Shown here: positions 47,865-58,149 of the stretch, in pieces
Layout: the number at the start of each line of letters is the position of its first letter
How positions within the stretch are numbered: the first letter of the stretch is position 1
Assembly: GCF_014356525.2 (NCBI RefSeq)
Contig: NC_052509.1
Location: forward strand, 28,414,390 to 28,478,389
Direction: 5' to 3'
Length of the DNA stretch: 64,000 nt
Source: Nilaparvata lugens
Lineage: Eukaryota > Arthropoda > Insecta > Hemiptera > Delphacidae
Program-made: the position numbers and the translations under genes
The notes under the pieces: generated by a model
Told to the model about the DNA's origin: nothing
Database searches by the model: none
The model's input: the letters and a program-made list of their open reading frames with translations, nothing else

Positions 47865-48551
47865 TTACTTTTCACGTATGTGCAACCTAATTGTAATTGT
47901 ATCTCCGGGGAAATCAATAAACGATCCGTTCTGGTCCGTTACCTTTACATTAATAGTTTGAATTCGATGCGTATTCAAAGGTACATAAATAATCGGTGAT
48001 GGTACTTCGTTTATTAAATAACCGCTAGGAACCTTTGGTAAAAATTCGTAGATTATATGTTTTTGTTTTCCCTCAGAGTAACTGCCGCAAGCTAAATTAC
48101 ACTCAACTACAATACTGTCAACGCTTGTTATGTTAACCAAATGTTTGGAATAATGCCATTTATTTGGCTGCAAAACAACATTATCAAAACCAAGTATCTT
48201 AGCAATCGAATCAGAACGTGTTAAATCAATGGGTTTATCAGAATGAATTTCAATCTTCATAGTATTTACGTTTGCACGTATAATAAGTTTATTCTTCTTG
48301 CCATCAATATTCAATTTATTCTTTAAAGATTTTATAATATCCTCAACTTCATATGCACCAGTATCCAACTCGATTAATCTATCACCATATTTGAAGCTGG
48401 AATTTGTTCCTTTGTTAATGTTTGCAATACTATTGTAACTGGAAAAATTAATCAATCCAATTTCCCATTCACGATTTTTATCCAATTCTATAATTTCTTG
48501 TAAATGTTCATAGAGGTTACTCGTGTTAGATCGTAATGTAATAACCACCAT
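47865..48551 (-). CDS. Minor capsid (penton-like) protein
   Basis: 228 residues from ATG at 48549-48551, intact. Conserved Polinton minor-capsid signatures are visible: DTGAYEVEDIIKSLKNKL, IRANVNTMKIEIHS, IAKILGFD, IVVECNLACGSYSEGKQKH, IIYEFLPKVPSGYLI and the end DTITIRLHIREK. The family forms the single jelly-roll vertex protein in virus-like particles. Its start lies about 30 bases downstream (in transcript order) of the protease stop. Confidence 0.8.
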   Translation of the reverse strand: MVVITLRSNTSNLYEHLQEIIELDKNREWEIGLINFSSYNSIANINKGTNSSFKYGDRLIELDTGAYEVEDIIKSLKNKLNIDGKKNKLIIRANVNTMKIEIHSDKPIDLTRSDSIAKILGFDNVVLQPNKWHYSKHLVNITSVDSIVVECNLACGSYSEGKQKHIIYEFLPKVPSGYLINEVPSPIIYVPLNTHRIQTINVKVTDQNGSFIDFPGDTITIRLHIREK

Positions 48552-48577
48552 CTTGTGTGTTCACCACAAACACTTAA

Positions 48578-48940
48578 TTACAACTGATTTGCAAGAAACA
48601 ATAATGTAAGATGACCACAAAAATCGCTATTTAATGGTTGCATATGCTCTACATTATAAAATATATTTACTCCATTTTCTTTTTTCCAATATTTGTCCAA
48701 TTCGTATGGAGGTTGTAAATTTCCAATTGGATCAAAATACCAAACATTAGAACCAACTTTCTTATATGCTACCCAATGTGTGCCATCCTCGCTTTCCCTT
48801 GCTAAATTCACAATGGCATTCTCGTTTTTTAGAATTTTTTTGGGTAATGCATCTAGCATATATATGCCTCTTAGCTGAATCTGTAATAATTTCGACCAAT
48901 CAATCAAATCATAATTACTCAATTCTCCTTCAATATTCAT
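48578..48940 (-). CDS. Adenovirus-type cysteine protease
   Basis: 120 residues from ATG at 48938-48940. The catalytic set is visible: His55 in DGTHWVAYKK, Asp70 in VWYFDPIGNL, Gln101 and Cys108 in SDFCGHLTLLFL. Such proteases mature capsid proteins in adenoviruses and Polintons. The start codon overlaps the stop of the phospholipase frame (ATGA), suggesting translational coupling or tight packing. No lesions. Confidence 0.9.
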   Translation of the reverse strand: MNIEGELSNYDLIDWSKLLQIQLRGIYMLDALPKKILKNENAIVNLARESEDGTHWVAYKKVGSNVWYFDPIGNLQPPYELDKYWKKENGVNIFYNVEHMQPLNSDFCGHLTLLFLANQL

Positions 48941-49607
48941 GCCTTCTTCTTCTTCTTCCTACTCTTCTTTGTTGTTCTACGTTTCTTAACTTGAGGGAAT
49001 AAACTCACTCCATATGATGATGGGGGTAGGGGTGGAACTCTCCCCCCACTAATACTAGGAAAAGGCTTCAAAAAATATCCTTTTCCTGCAATATGCTTTT
49101 TCAACTGAGCTATAGCTTTGCGTCTAATTTCGTTACTATAACTTCTCCTCTCATTCTTCTTCTTCTTCTTCTTTCTCAAAGACCCACCAAACGCCGCTTT
49201 AGCTTTCATAACGTTTGTAACAAGATAGCTAAGTGCTTTCTCGGCAAGGGGTGTTTGTGGATTTTTGAAAATGTCCCATGCAGCGTTTGCTAGAGCTCTG
49301 TCGGCTACCACCCGAGTTTTATTATTGCTATTTTGAGTATAGGCAATATCATGTATCTTGCAAGCTCTATCTAACGAATTTATACCTTGATCACCTCTCT
49401 TTAACCTTTCATTAACCTTGGTCCCGGGCCACACCACTCGTATCCCGGAATATGATATTCTTCCCCCAGGTTATCAATTACCTTATTTAAAATAGTTGAT
49501 GTCACATTACCTGCCAAACCTGACACACCTTTAAAAACTCTTGCTGCTGAACTCAAGATTCCTTTACCCCATTTCCTCGAACTCTGCTTTTTTCTCCTAC
49601 ATACCAT
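48937..49607 (-). pseudogene. Parvovirus-like phospholipase A2 protein, frameshifted
   Basis: The upstream frame (ATG at 49605-49607) is basic at the N-terminus and ends in the calcium-loop start GYEWCGPG. The downstream frame continues TKVNERLKRGDQGINSLD and the catalytic RACKIHDIAY (His-Asp). A one-base loss near 49425, in a C/G run, separates them. The C-terminal part is strongly basic (RKKKKKK, KKSRKKKKKA), suggesting nucleic acid or core binding. Related phospholipases in parvovirus VP1 breach endosomal membranes. Confidence 0.8.
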
Positions 49608-49800
49608 TTTTCATTACCTTTCAACTCAATGGTTGAACATTAACTGAGGTTAATTAATCAATACACCAACTTGAATTGGTTTAATTTTCAATCGAGTTGG
49701 AAATGAATTCACACCACAATCAATCATAGTCAAAAATGTCTAGACTGAAATTTGAAACAACATGTCGTTCACTCTCTCTCACGCAACTGTTTACAAGATT

Positions 49801-50832
49801 TTATGTTTTCGGCCCCAATATAAAGTCTTTATATTTGGCTAAATCCATTTTTTCTGTAATAATTTGCACTACCTGATTTTCTGTAAGGTTATGTTGTTTG
49901 GCCTCAATCCAGTTCATGTGAAAACTTACCTGGGCGTATTTGGATACAATGTCCAGGGCCACTCTGTGTATGAATAAATTTAGATAGTCAATGAATGGAG
50001 CCGAACATTGCAGTCTCATGACAGTACCCTCTTCCGAATTTTTAATTGCCTCAGCTATTTCATCACGAACGCTTTTCACAGCAACTCCCATCTCGTTTTT
50101 CTTAATAAAATCTCCTATATCATTTTTAGTTGCATACTTTTCTGCAATTTGCTTAATTAGAATAGCAATAGCATCTTTTGTAATGAACTGTTCAATACCT
50201 TCCATAATATTAGCTTTTATTGCACTCACCATTTCAGATAATCGTTTTTCAAACTCTTCCTTTGTTAATGAAGAACTAATCAATTTCTGCAAAGCAGATT
50301 CTAAATATTGCTTATCAATTGACGATGGCTGTGTTTCATTCACTTTAGTAAAAATTTCTGTACTAAGTTTTTTCAATTTAGTATTGAGATAGTTTCTGTC
50401 CAGCACCTCCAAATTCTTAATTTTATCTGATACGGCTTTTAATTTCTCATCTAAATAAGCTTTATCAACTTTATCGTTGTTAATACTGAGCAACTGAGAT
50501 GAAAAGCTGTCTGTTAAAGTTTTCACTTCTCCTAGAGCAGATTCTAAATTTAGAGTTCTCTCTGCAATAGCTTTATCGATATTAGCACTGAAATTTTGTA
50601 ATGTACTTAGAATATGTTCTCTTTCAATTATGCTCACTCCAATATTCTTTGTATTTTCCGAAACGAGTTTGGTTATTTGCGAATCTAAATAAAATTTCAC
50701 AGCTTCGCTGATTCCTTGTTGATTTATCGATTTGATTATCTTCTGTGTTATCGAGTCAATATCACACGTAAGATTAGCAAGAGCTCCGCTAGCACTAGCC
50801 GTATCAATTCGTCCGAATCGATGTAGAGTCAT
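49801..50832 (-). CDS. Coiled-coil structural protein, 343 residues
   Basis: I take the ATG at 50830-50832 (MTLHRFGRIDTASASG). Long helical heptad-rich stretches fill residues ~60-270, with repeated patterns such as DKAYLDEKLKAVSDKIKNLE, DRNYLNTKLKKLS and DKQYLESALQKL. A more globular end follows (FIDYLNLFIHRVALDIV, NLTENQVVQIITEKMDL). The repetitive spaced helices recall fibre- or tail-like proteins, but no family is recognised. The start is seven bases from the preceding gene's stop. Confidence 0.7.
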   Translation of the reverse strand: MTLHRFGRIDTASASGALANLTCDIDSITQKIIKSINQQGISEAVKFYLDSQITKLVSENTKNIGVSIIEREHILSTLQNFSANIDKAIAERTLNLESALGEVKTLTDSFSSQLLSINNDKVDKAYLDEKLKAVSDKIKNLEVLDRNYLNTKLKKLSTEIFTKVNETQPSSIDKQYLESALQKLISSSLTKEEFEKRLSEMVSAIKANIMEGIEQFITKDAIAILIKQIAEKYATKNDIGDFIKKNEMGVAVKSVRDEIAEAIKNSEEGTVMRLQCSAPFIDYLNLFIHRVALDIVSKYAQVSFHMNWIEAKQHNLTENQVVQIITEKMDLAKYKDFILGPKT

Positions 50833-50839
50833 CGTGACA

Positions 50840-51676
50840 CTAAACAATTAATTTTGCTTCTTTTAGCTCTTCAATTATAGACGCGATCTCCACATCATGC
50901 CCGGTGTTGCCACTAGCTTTTGAGGAATAGAGTAAATTTAATCTTTCCACTAATTCGTCAAAATTATCAAAGTATTGATAAATTCTATCATGAGAATTAT
51001 TTTTTGCAAATTTCAATAAACCCCACCCCTTCTTTTTACTAATTTTTTTACTGGAAATAACTTTTGAATCATTTGCGATTTAATTCCCTGATTTCGTTTA
51101 ACATAGCCTCTTCGATCTAAATGTATACCTGTAAGTGTTAAGATTTTTTTATACTTATCCAGATCTCTCTCATTATAAAGATTTGAGTTTGGTCTCGCAC
51201 TGAATAATAACTCAAGTAGACCGTGTGTTAAACGAAATCTTTCATTATTAATATCTATATAACCGTTATCGAATATTACTTGCTGATTTCCAATATAATA
51301 CACATCATCTTTAGAATTATATGAAATTCCATAACTGATTGAATTATTCAATTTTTCCGCATGTTTTTAGATATTGTGACAGCACATCATCGTTTCTGCT
51401 AGAACCAAGTAAACTGTTTTCAAATTAAGTCGAGCTTAAAAAATTGTCTGTTGAACTCTCATAACTCTGTTCATCCCCCTCTCCATTATCATCAATTTGC
51501 ATACTCTCCTCTTTTACTTCTTCCTTTTTTGGTTTTACACCAGAGTGTGAGAATTTGTTTTTTCCCAGTTCAATTATGGGCTCTATCAACGGGGAGAGCG
51601 TTTTCCTATTATATTCCTCCGATCGCCTTTCAAAATTGACTAAGCTTTTATGCTTCTCTCTAATTACTTTTCTCAA
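50840..51676 (-). pseudogene. Conserved Maverick protein (DUF8207-like), broken
   Basis: The first block (51676-51425) is helical and acidic (LSPLIEPIIELGKN). An in-frame TAA at 51425-51427 follows, then a frameshift near 51345. The middle block holds the conserved core (YYIGNQQVIFDNGYIDINN, LTHGLLELLFSARPN). A second shift near 51013 leads to the end block (FDELVERLNLLYSSKASG, IASIIEELKEAKLIV). From memory this pattern resembles the domain called DUF8207 in arthropod transposon proteins; function unknown. Confidence 0.65.
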
Positions 51677-51762
51677 TTTCTTGATCTTTTCGATTAAACC
51701 AACTATATTCTATTCAGTTTTCTGCTGCTGTATGACAACATGTCTGCACAAAGAATTAATCT

Positions 51763-52440
51763 CTACTGAACGGTAAGAAATGTATCGAGCGAATCTCGGT
51801 ACTTGCCGCTATTAATTCCACACTCGGTCATAATAGTTAGAAAATTATGAGGTTTACGATTCCAAACTGTATGACAAAGTTTAATGAAATCTTTATAAGA
51901 AATATCTGCTCCAACATGATCTCTGTGAATTAATTTCAGACTCAATAAATCTACCTTGAAGATTATAATCATATTCGCGTTGTCCCTAGTGAAATGTTTC
52001 TGTGTAGCTCCATAACTCTGAATTAAATATGCAGTGTCAATATTATGATGTCGTCCCATGGTAAAATATTCTCTTATTTGAGGTACGTGATTAAGTTGGA
52101 AGTCGTCGAATATGACAAGAGAAAATTGTTGAATTTTGTTGGGGTGAGGTATAGATTCCGAATTGCTGTTTATATGAAATTCAATACCCTTCATTTTTGA
52201 AAAGACTTTTCTCAAAAACAAGTACTTATCTTGATACTCGCTCTTCGTGTGCAAGTATATAGTTTTAAATCTCAACCCATTCTTTGAAAAAATTAAATTA
52301 AATAGTAAATTGGTTCTGCCACAACCTGAAGAGCCTATTATAAGGATCCTTGCATTATGTGGTAATAACTTACCATTTTTACACCATGTTGGCATTTCTT
52401 TCTCTCTTATAACATTGTCGAAATTTACTATCGGAATCAT
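51763..52440 (-). CDS. FtsK/HerA-type DNA-packaging ATPase
   Basis: 225 residues from the ATG at 52438-52440. The P-loop is GSSGCGRTN and Walker B is FSLVIFDDF. A polar residue-rich motif follows (IDTAYLIQSYGATQKHFTRD), as in A32-like packaging ATPases. Unusually, the Walker A lysine is replaced by arginine (codon AGA), which normally impairs ATP binding or hydrolysis. The frame is otherwise intact. A short tandem repeat array lies upstream. Confidence 0.85.
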   Translation of the reverse strand: MIPIVNFDNVIREKEMPTWCKNGKLLPHNARILIIGSSGCGRTNLLFNLIFSKNGLRFKTIYLHTKSEYQDKYLFLRKVFSKMKGIEFHINSNSESIPHPNKIQQFSLVIFDDFQLNHVPQIREYFTMGRHHNIDTAYLIQSYGATQKHFTRDNANMIIIFKVDLLSLKLIHRDHVGADISYKDFIKLCHTVWNRKPHNFLTIMTECGINSGKYRDSLDTFLTVQ

Positions 52441-52619
52441 GTTAGTCACGTGTACAGCATGTGATCTGATAAGGAACTGATAAGTTATCAGAGAGGCTCA
52501 CAGCACATGGGGCTCTCTTTCCCGCACCCTCTTCACGAGAATGCATCTGTTGGTTGAGGCTTAGCAAATTACGAAACTTGAAATGAAAAGCAATGTTTGA
52601 TGAGGAGCTATTATATTTT

Positions 52620-52752
52620 CAACGAATGTACATCATGATATTTACACTGAATGGAATGTATTTGCAATAGATTATTTACAATAAATGTACATGATATTTA
52701 CAATAGATTATTTACAATAAATTTACATGATATTTACAATAGATTACAAAAG
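52620..52752 (-). repeat. Short tandem repeats between ATPase and integrase genes
   Basis: About three to four imperfect units contain ACATGATATTTACAATAGAT and TTATTTACAATAAAT. They fill the gap between the ATPase start region and the integrase stop at 52754. Possibly regulatory or merely AT-rich slippage. Confidence 0.6.
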
Positions 52753-52753
52753 A

Positions 52754-53705
52754 TTATTTTTCATCTAATAGTTGATCCTTACTAATATAACTAGGCGTTG
52801 AAAACCCAATCCATTTCACTAACAATCCTTTTTTATCACGTTTTAATATTTTTTCAATCAAATACACTTGTCTCTCCGATTCGTTTAATTGTGTTTTTTT
52901 AATTTCTTCTGCATAAAACCTACCACTAATTACTTCTCCGTTTAGATCTCGTAAGCTATACGTTACAGGTTGAGAAGGAAATATAGAATGAATTACAAAA
53001 TACTCTGCGCTCCAGTTTATGTTATAAGATTTATCGAAAAGAACCTTTTCTTTGAGATTCGTACAACATCTCCTAGCTTAAATTTCGGTTTTGAATTTTT
53101 CAATTTATATTGTCTATTGAATGCAGAATTCAAAGACATTAAAACATGATTACGATCTTTTTTCCCCACATCTTTAGGTTTCATTCTTATGGATGAATGC
53201 ATTGTTGCATTATAATCACGAACTAAACTGTCTAGTTGCGATATCCAGTTTTTGGTTCCATGTTCAGTTAAATATCTATAAATTTTTGCTTTAAGTGTTC
53301 TATTAAACCTTTCAACTATGGAGGCTTTCTTATCGGTAAAAACATGATAATGTTTAATACTATATCTATCTAATAACGCTTTAACTTTTGAATTAAAGAA
53401 TTCTGTTCCCTGATCTGTTTGGAACAGCTTAACTCCTTATTTTTAGAAATAATTGGCTCGAGAGCATTAAATACAGATTGGCTTGCCTTGTCTTTTAATG
53501 GTACACAATATGCAAATTTTGAAAAACAATTAATAACAGCTAAGATATATTTGTAACCCTTATTAAAACGCGATAAACTCGTCATCTCAATGAGATCGGC
53601 TTGAAGCAAGTCTTTTTCACTTTTCAACTCATATTTGCGAGTGGGATAGTTCACACGCGGCACGCTATGAAGCTCTAAAGCTAACTTAGATCTAATAATA
53701 TTCAT
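52754..53705 (-). pseudogene. Polinton integrase with chromodomain-like tail, broken
   Basis: The frame from ATG at 53703-53705 contains the first catalytic Asp (LLQADLIEM) and NKGYKYILAVINCFSKFA. After a shift near 53430 the second Asp (FQTDQGTEF) and Glu (SIVERFNRTLK) appear in another frame, giving a complete DDE set. NATMHSSIRMKPKDV and KPKFKLGDVVRI follow. A further shift near 53040 leads to a chromodomain-like tail (GLLVKWIGFSTPSYI) ending at 52754. Retrovirus-type integrases insert Polintons. This copy needs two frame corrections, so it is inactive as read. Confidence 0.85.
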
Positions 53706-53757
53706 GATATAGTCAAATCAGTGGTGTCGGATGATTGTCATGGGACATACTGAGCAA

Positions 53758-56700
53758 TCAGTTCACAGTTGGCACTCTATAATGTCCAAATGGGAGAGTA
53801 TCAACACCATTCTCAGCAATATACCTCTTATCATCATAAGGGCTCAAACAGATTTTTGCACATTCAACCTGATACATGGTGTGATTATAGGATCTTAACA
53901 TATTAAATTTTTCTACATGTTCACTACGTTCAAACAATGATTTCTTATATAAATTAAAATTAAGCTTTCTACATTTCACTCCGCTCTGTACACCCTTTGC
54001 TATACATTTATTTACAGGTTCTTCATTCTCGTTACATACTAAAAATGAGTAAAGTTTGGATCTAAGTCCAAGAAATTTATGGACAGGTTTTGACCCGGTC
54101 TCATCCTTGAACTTTCCTACAACTTTATTTCTCTCCATGGAAAAGCAAGGGTGGGAAGGTGGATAGTTAGAAGTATCGAAAAGGGTCAAATTTTCTCTAA
54201 TCAACTGATACACATCTTCGACTTTTAGGTTTAGAAGAAAACTGTCGGTGTCAGTCATACACAGTTCTATACGATCCCACGGTATAATTTTTTGTAATTT
54301 ACAATAGAAAAAATCGTACATATGGAATTTACTCAACTCCAGTACGGAAAAGCTGAAATAGACAGGCTTGTTCATTTTAAGTTCCAACTTACGAGAGAAA
54401 ACCACGATCACGTTAGGACTAATTATTTGCCAGCGTTTACATAGTGGATTTGAAATGTACTTATCTAACCGTTTTTCATCCGTGATAATTTTAACATTCA
54501 TTTGCTTACGACTACTTTGAATAGTTTTTCCAAATATCAAGTTACAACAGGCCTTAAAGAAGGATATTTCAAATTTATTTTTCGCGTTCTGTCTATTCCG
54601 GATATTCAAGTCGATGTAGCTTTTCAGCCAGGGAGATTGGGAAAAGCTAATGACGCGATGCACTTTCAATAAATTCAAACCGAGCTGAAGGTAGAGCTTT
54701 AAATTGACATAGTGAACAATGTACTTTTCACGATCGAAAAGTGTGTTCATGAGCTTTTTGGTTCCAGTTTGACCGTTCTCATTTGTTTGGTAGTTCGACA
54801 GCAATTTGCGCGGCGGCGTTTGGTGGAGAGGTGCAAGGGGGAAGCTGGCATGCTTATCATGTAACTCTTGAGGGTACTTGAGATCACATTCTATTATATA
54901 TCCGGTTTCTGAATTGCTGTCCAAATTCGCGAAATCAAGGCTGGAAATTTCTTCCTCTGAGAGGAATTTGAAATTTCCAACAGGCAAGCTTTGGCTCATA
55001 GCTTCCGAGTATAAACTGTTTGCATCGATATAAAGCAGATAATTAGAAGGATCGTATGTTTCGGGTAGATGTTTGTTATTTGCTTCGCAATAACGTTTAC
55101 CGATAAATGACACCCCACCCCTCATCCTTGCCTCAAACATAAGATGCATGTCGAGTAATCAATTCTAGTTCGACTTTAGTGTGTTTCAGCATGCAATTCC
55201 AGGTGAAGTGGGCGAGAGAAAGAAAATGGGTCACATCGAGGCCGTATGAGCTAAAAAGCGTAGACCTCATGGATTCAAAAACTACCGCTAATAGCATTAC
55301 GTCCAAACATAAATGAAAATCGTGATATTCACCCAGATTTTTCAGCTTGAATGTTGAGAACACTCTTTGCGCATGCTCATATTCTTCGTGAGACAGAGGT
55401 CTATCAGTTAAATCGTTATGAAAACATTCGATGGGAGGAAGCGATGTTTCCGCGAATTTTTCGGGACAGCTCATGTACGAGTAGGGATATACTCCTTTTT
55501 TCAACAAGAGCTGTCTGTGTTCGCGAGGTGGATCATGAAACACCGAAAATAATCGTTCGAACTTCTTTTCCATGTCTGTACTTTCTACCAAATTACGCAC
55601 CAATACTTCCAAGGATTCAGACATAAACTTGTAGGAATCTAAAAATTTAATTTTGCCTACTGAAAGTGACAAAAATCTCTCTGACGTATTTGCGATGCAG
55701 GAAATTTCTTTTTTACATTTACTGAGCGATTTCAGAATAAAATGCGAATCAAAACCGGAGAAATTATGAAAATAACATGATATGTACTCCGGAGTACGAG
55801 CTGTTAAATTACAAGAAACATGTGCCGCACACAAGTAATTACCAGTTTCATGCGCGTGGTGACAACATTTAATATCGCTGTCTAAAAACAGTTCAGCACA
55901 AAGCCCGCAGTTTACTGAATTTTGAAATTCCAGCTCTTGACTTTCGGATAAAGCTTGCATCGGAATTTCTCGTTTCATATCCTCATACAAAATGTCTCCG
56001 AGATCTGTAATTTCCTGAAGAAATTTCTCCATGATTTTTTCGTTTAAACTAGTCGATCTATGGAGTACAGGTCCGTAGGCGATTTCCCCGTTAACATCTA
56101 TAACAACGAAACAATAGCCGCAGGGAATATGATGCGCCGTTTTCTTTGTGTAACTACTAGTAACTTCATCAGAATCGGAATCATCATCATCATTAATATT
56201 CACAACGTATGTTTCTAAATCCGCGTAAATGGTGTACTTTTTCTTCAACGTCGCGCCTAGTTTCTTGAATTTAATTGTCTCTCCGTGTTTAGGATATGAA
56301 ACGCGCTGGGATTCAAACTTGGAACAAAGTTCCACATGTTTCAACAAATTTGCTTCAGCATCACAATTTTTAGTTTTGTTTGATGTAAATCTATGGAAAC
56401 AAAAATTGCAAATGTGTACTTGACCGTGGCATTTTGAAAGGTGGGAGAGAAGACGTGATAGCCCGTTTTTCCCGTTCGCGGTATTTACTAAACAGAAATG
56501 AGTTTTTCCTGCATCGCCTTTTAGCATTAAAAGATTAATTTGGTGTTCACGAGTGCGGAAAATGCTTGTACGGAAGGGGAAAAACTTTTTGTTGTCATAC
56601 GCGATGACGTGAATTGCAATGTCCGGATTGAGTATTTCAAATTTCTTAATATCGCGTGTCGTCACCGGGAAATTTACACCTCGCGTATTAAGTGTGTGAG

Positions 56701-57300
56701 CAAACTTGCTCAAATACTTTACAGTCAAGTCCGAGTTCCTTGGCTTCTGATGGAAATACACGAGCACTGACCATAAAAAGCATTTTTTGTCAGAGAGATT
56801 TTTGACATTTATAATGCAATGTTTGTTTTTCAAAAACTGGGGTGTTTGAATGAAACTGGATGTGTATATAGGATTAAATTAATCACGTTCACATCCAGTG
56901 ATTCAATTTTCTTTAGCACCCATCCACTCCCATGTCTTACAAAATTTTCGAAAGATGAGAGGATTTTTTTCACAGCCAAGAAAAAATGCTCATTAAAATC
57001 TTCATAGTTCTCAAGCACGTTTAGCGCTATGTTGGAGTAACTATGTAGATTTATTAGAGATGAGACAGAGTCACCAACCTGCTTGTCATCCATCACCACT
57101 AATTTATACAGCAAAACGTTTAAGACTATAAACCACTTAACATTCCCATCATGGCGTGCCGCATGTTCCCTAATTATATCGGAAACTCGACGTTTCGAGC
57201 TCTCAAGCACGCTGGTAATGTCGATATCCTCGTCATCGAGGGTGATGCAATGGCCGGCTGTGCTTGAATTGATGCCACGTAGTCTGCGTTCCCTCGGCAT
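53758..57300 (-). pseudogene. Protein-primed family B DNA polymerase, two frameshifts
   Basis: Starts at the ATG at 57298-57300. The first ~160 residues (57300-56830) form the N-terminal part (GSGWVLKKIESLDVNVINL); the frame shifts near 56855. The main block to 55133 has zinc-type cysteines and the 3'-5' exonuclease motifs (IYADLETYV; FHNFSGFDSHFI). A second shift falls near 55145. The polymerase palm follows: motif A LYIDANSLYSEAM, motif B CCNLIFGKTIQSSRK, motif C MTDTDSFLL. About 1,180 codons in total, normal for Polinton PolB. Confidence 0.9.
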
Positions 57301-57345
57301 GATTCTGAAAAACAAAACGATCAGGATGAGATAGAGTACAACAAC

Positions 57346-58002
57346 ATGTTTAGTTGTGAATTGACATTGGTAGAAGAAGGGTGTGTGAAAATGATATCAC
57401 AAGATTACATAATGTTGTATGAAAGATTAAGATTATTATCTTTTGATAAAAGATGGACAAAAACTAGTCAGAATTTGTCCGCGGAAAACATGGCGAAAGA
57501 GGGATTTATATTCTCATCTCCACCAGACATTGTGTGATGTGTATTTTGTTCAATTTATTTGGGAAAATGGGAAGAAAGTGACATACCAGCAATAGAACAT
57601 GTAAGGTACAGTCCGAACTGTAGAAGAAAAGATAATATAACAATTGAAGAGGAGAATTTCGATAATAATATTCTACGAGAATATGAAGAAAGATATTCAA
57701 CTTTTAATTGTGTAGAAGATTCATCCTTTCAAGGAGAGTATTTTGAAAAGCATCATCATTGTGACTTTTGTAAATCATTATGCAATAAAGCAGAGTATTT
57801 TGCGAGAAATGGTTATTTCTTACATAAAAATCCATTCTATCTGCAATGTGTCTATTGCAAATATATTATGGAAAATCCATTTGAAAAAGTAATACATTTA
57901 CCATTTTGTTTATATGAAGAGTGTGAGAAAGAAGAGCGGGGCTTGGATGTTCCGGATATACCATATTCTAAAGATAAATTGCATGCATGCAGTATATTGT
58001 AG
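57346..58002 (+). pseudogene. BIR-domain (inhibitor-of-apoptosis-like) gene with one nonsense codon
   Basis: One frame from ATG at 57346 to TAG at 58000-58002, interrupted only by TGA at 57535-57537. The first BIR straddles that stop: LRLLSFDKRW and MAKEGFIF before it, and the zinc ligands after it in C-x2-C-x16-H-x6-C spacing, exactly canonical. A second, divergent BIR-like region (EYFARNGYFLHKNPFYLQC, VIHLPFC) lies near 57770-57910. There is no RING finger. It diverges from PolB with a ~45-bp gap. Viral IAPs block host caspases. Function in this element is inference. Confidence 0.75.
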
Positions 58003-58009
58003 AAGGTTT

Positions 58010-58110
58010 TTTCTCCTCGGAGGAGAAAAACTGTGCTCGGAGGAGAAAAATAGTCCTCGGAGGAGAAAAACTGTCCTCGGAGGACTATTTTCCTCCTCAG
58101 AGGATAAAAT
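58010..58110. repeat. Palindromic CTCCTCGGAGGAG repeat cluster
   Basis: Directly after the BIR stop codon, TTTCTCCTCGGAGGAGAAA forms a perfect palindrome. A 20-bp unit (CTCGGAGGAGAAAAACTGTC) then repeats about four times and ends in a mirrored CCTCGGAGGACTATTTTCCT. The structure could fold into strong hairpins; possible transcription end or replication signal. Confidence 0.75.
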
Positions 58111-58149
58111 CAAAGTAAAAATGTACTTACATGTAGTGGTTGATGCTGC

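Noticed and set aside
55351..56770. Plus-strand frames opposite the polymerase
   Set aside because: Shadows of the minus-strand PolB gene without independent features.
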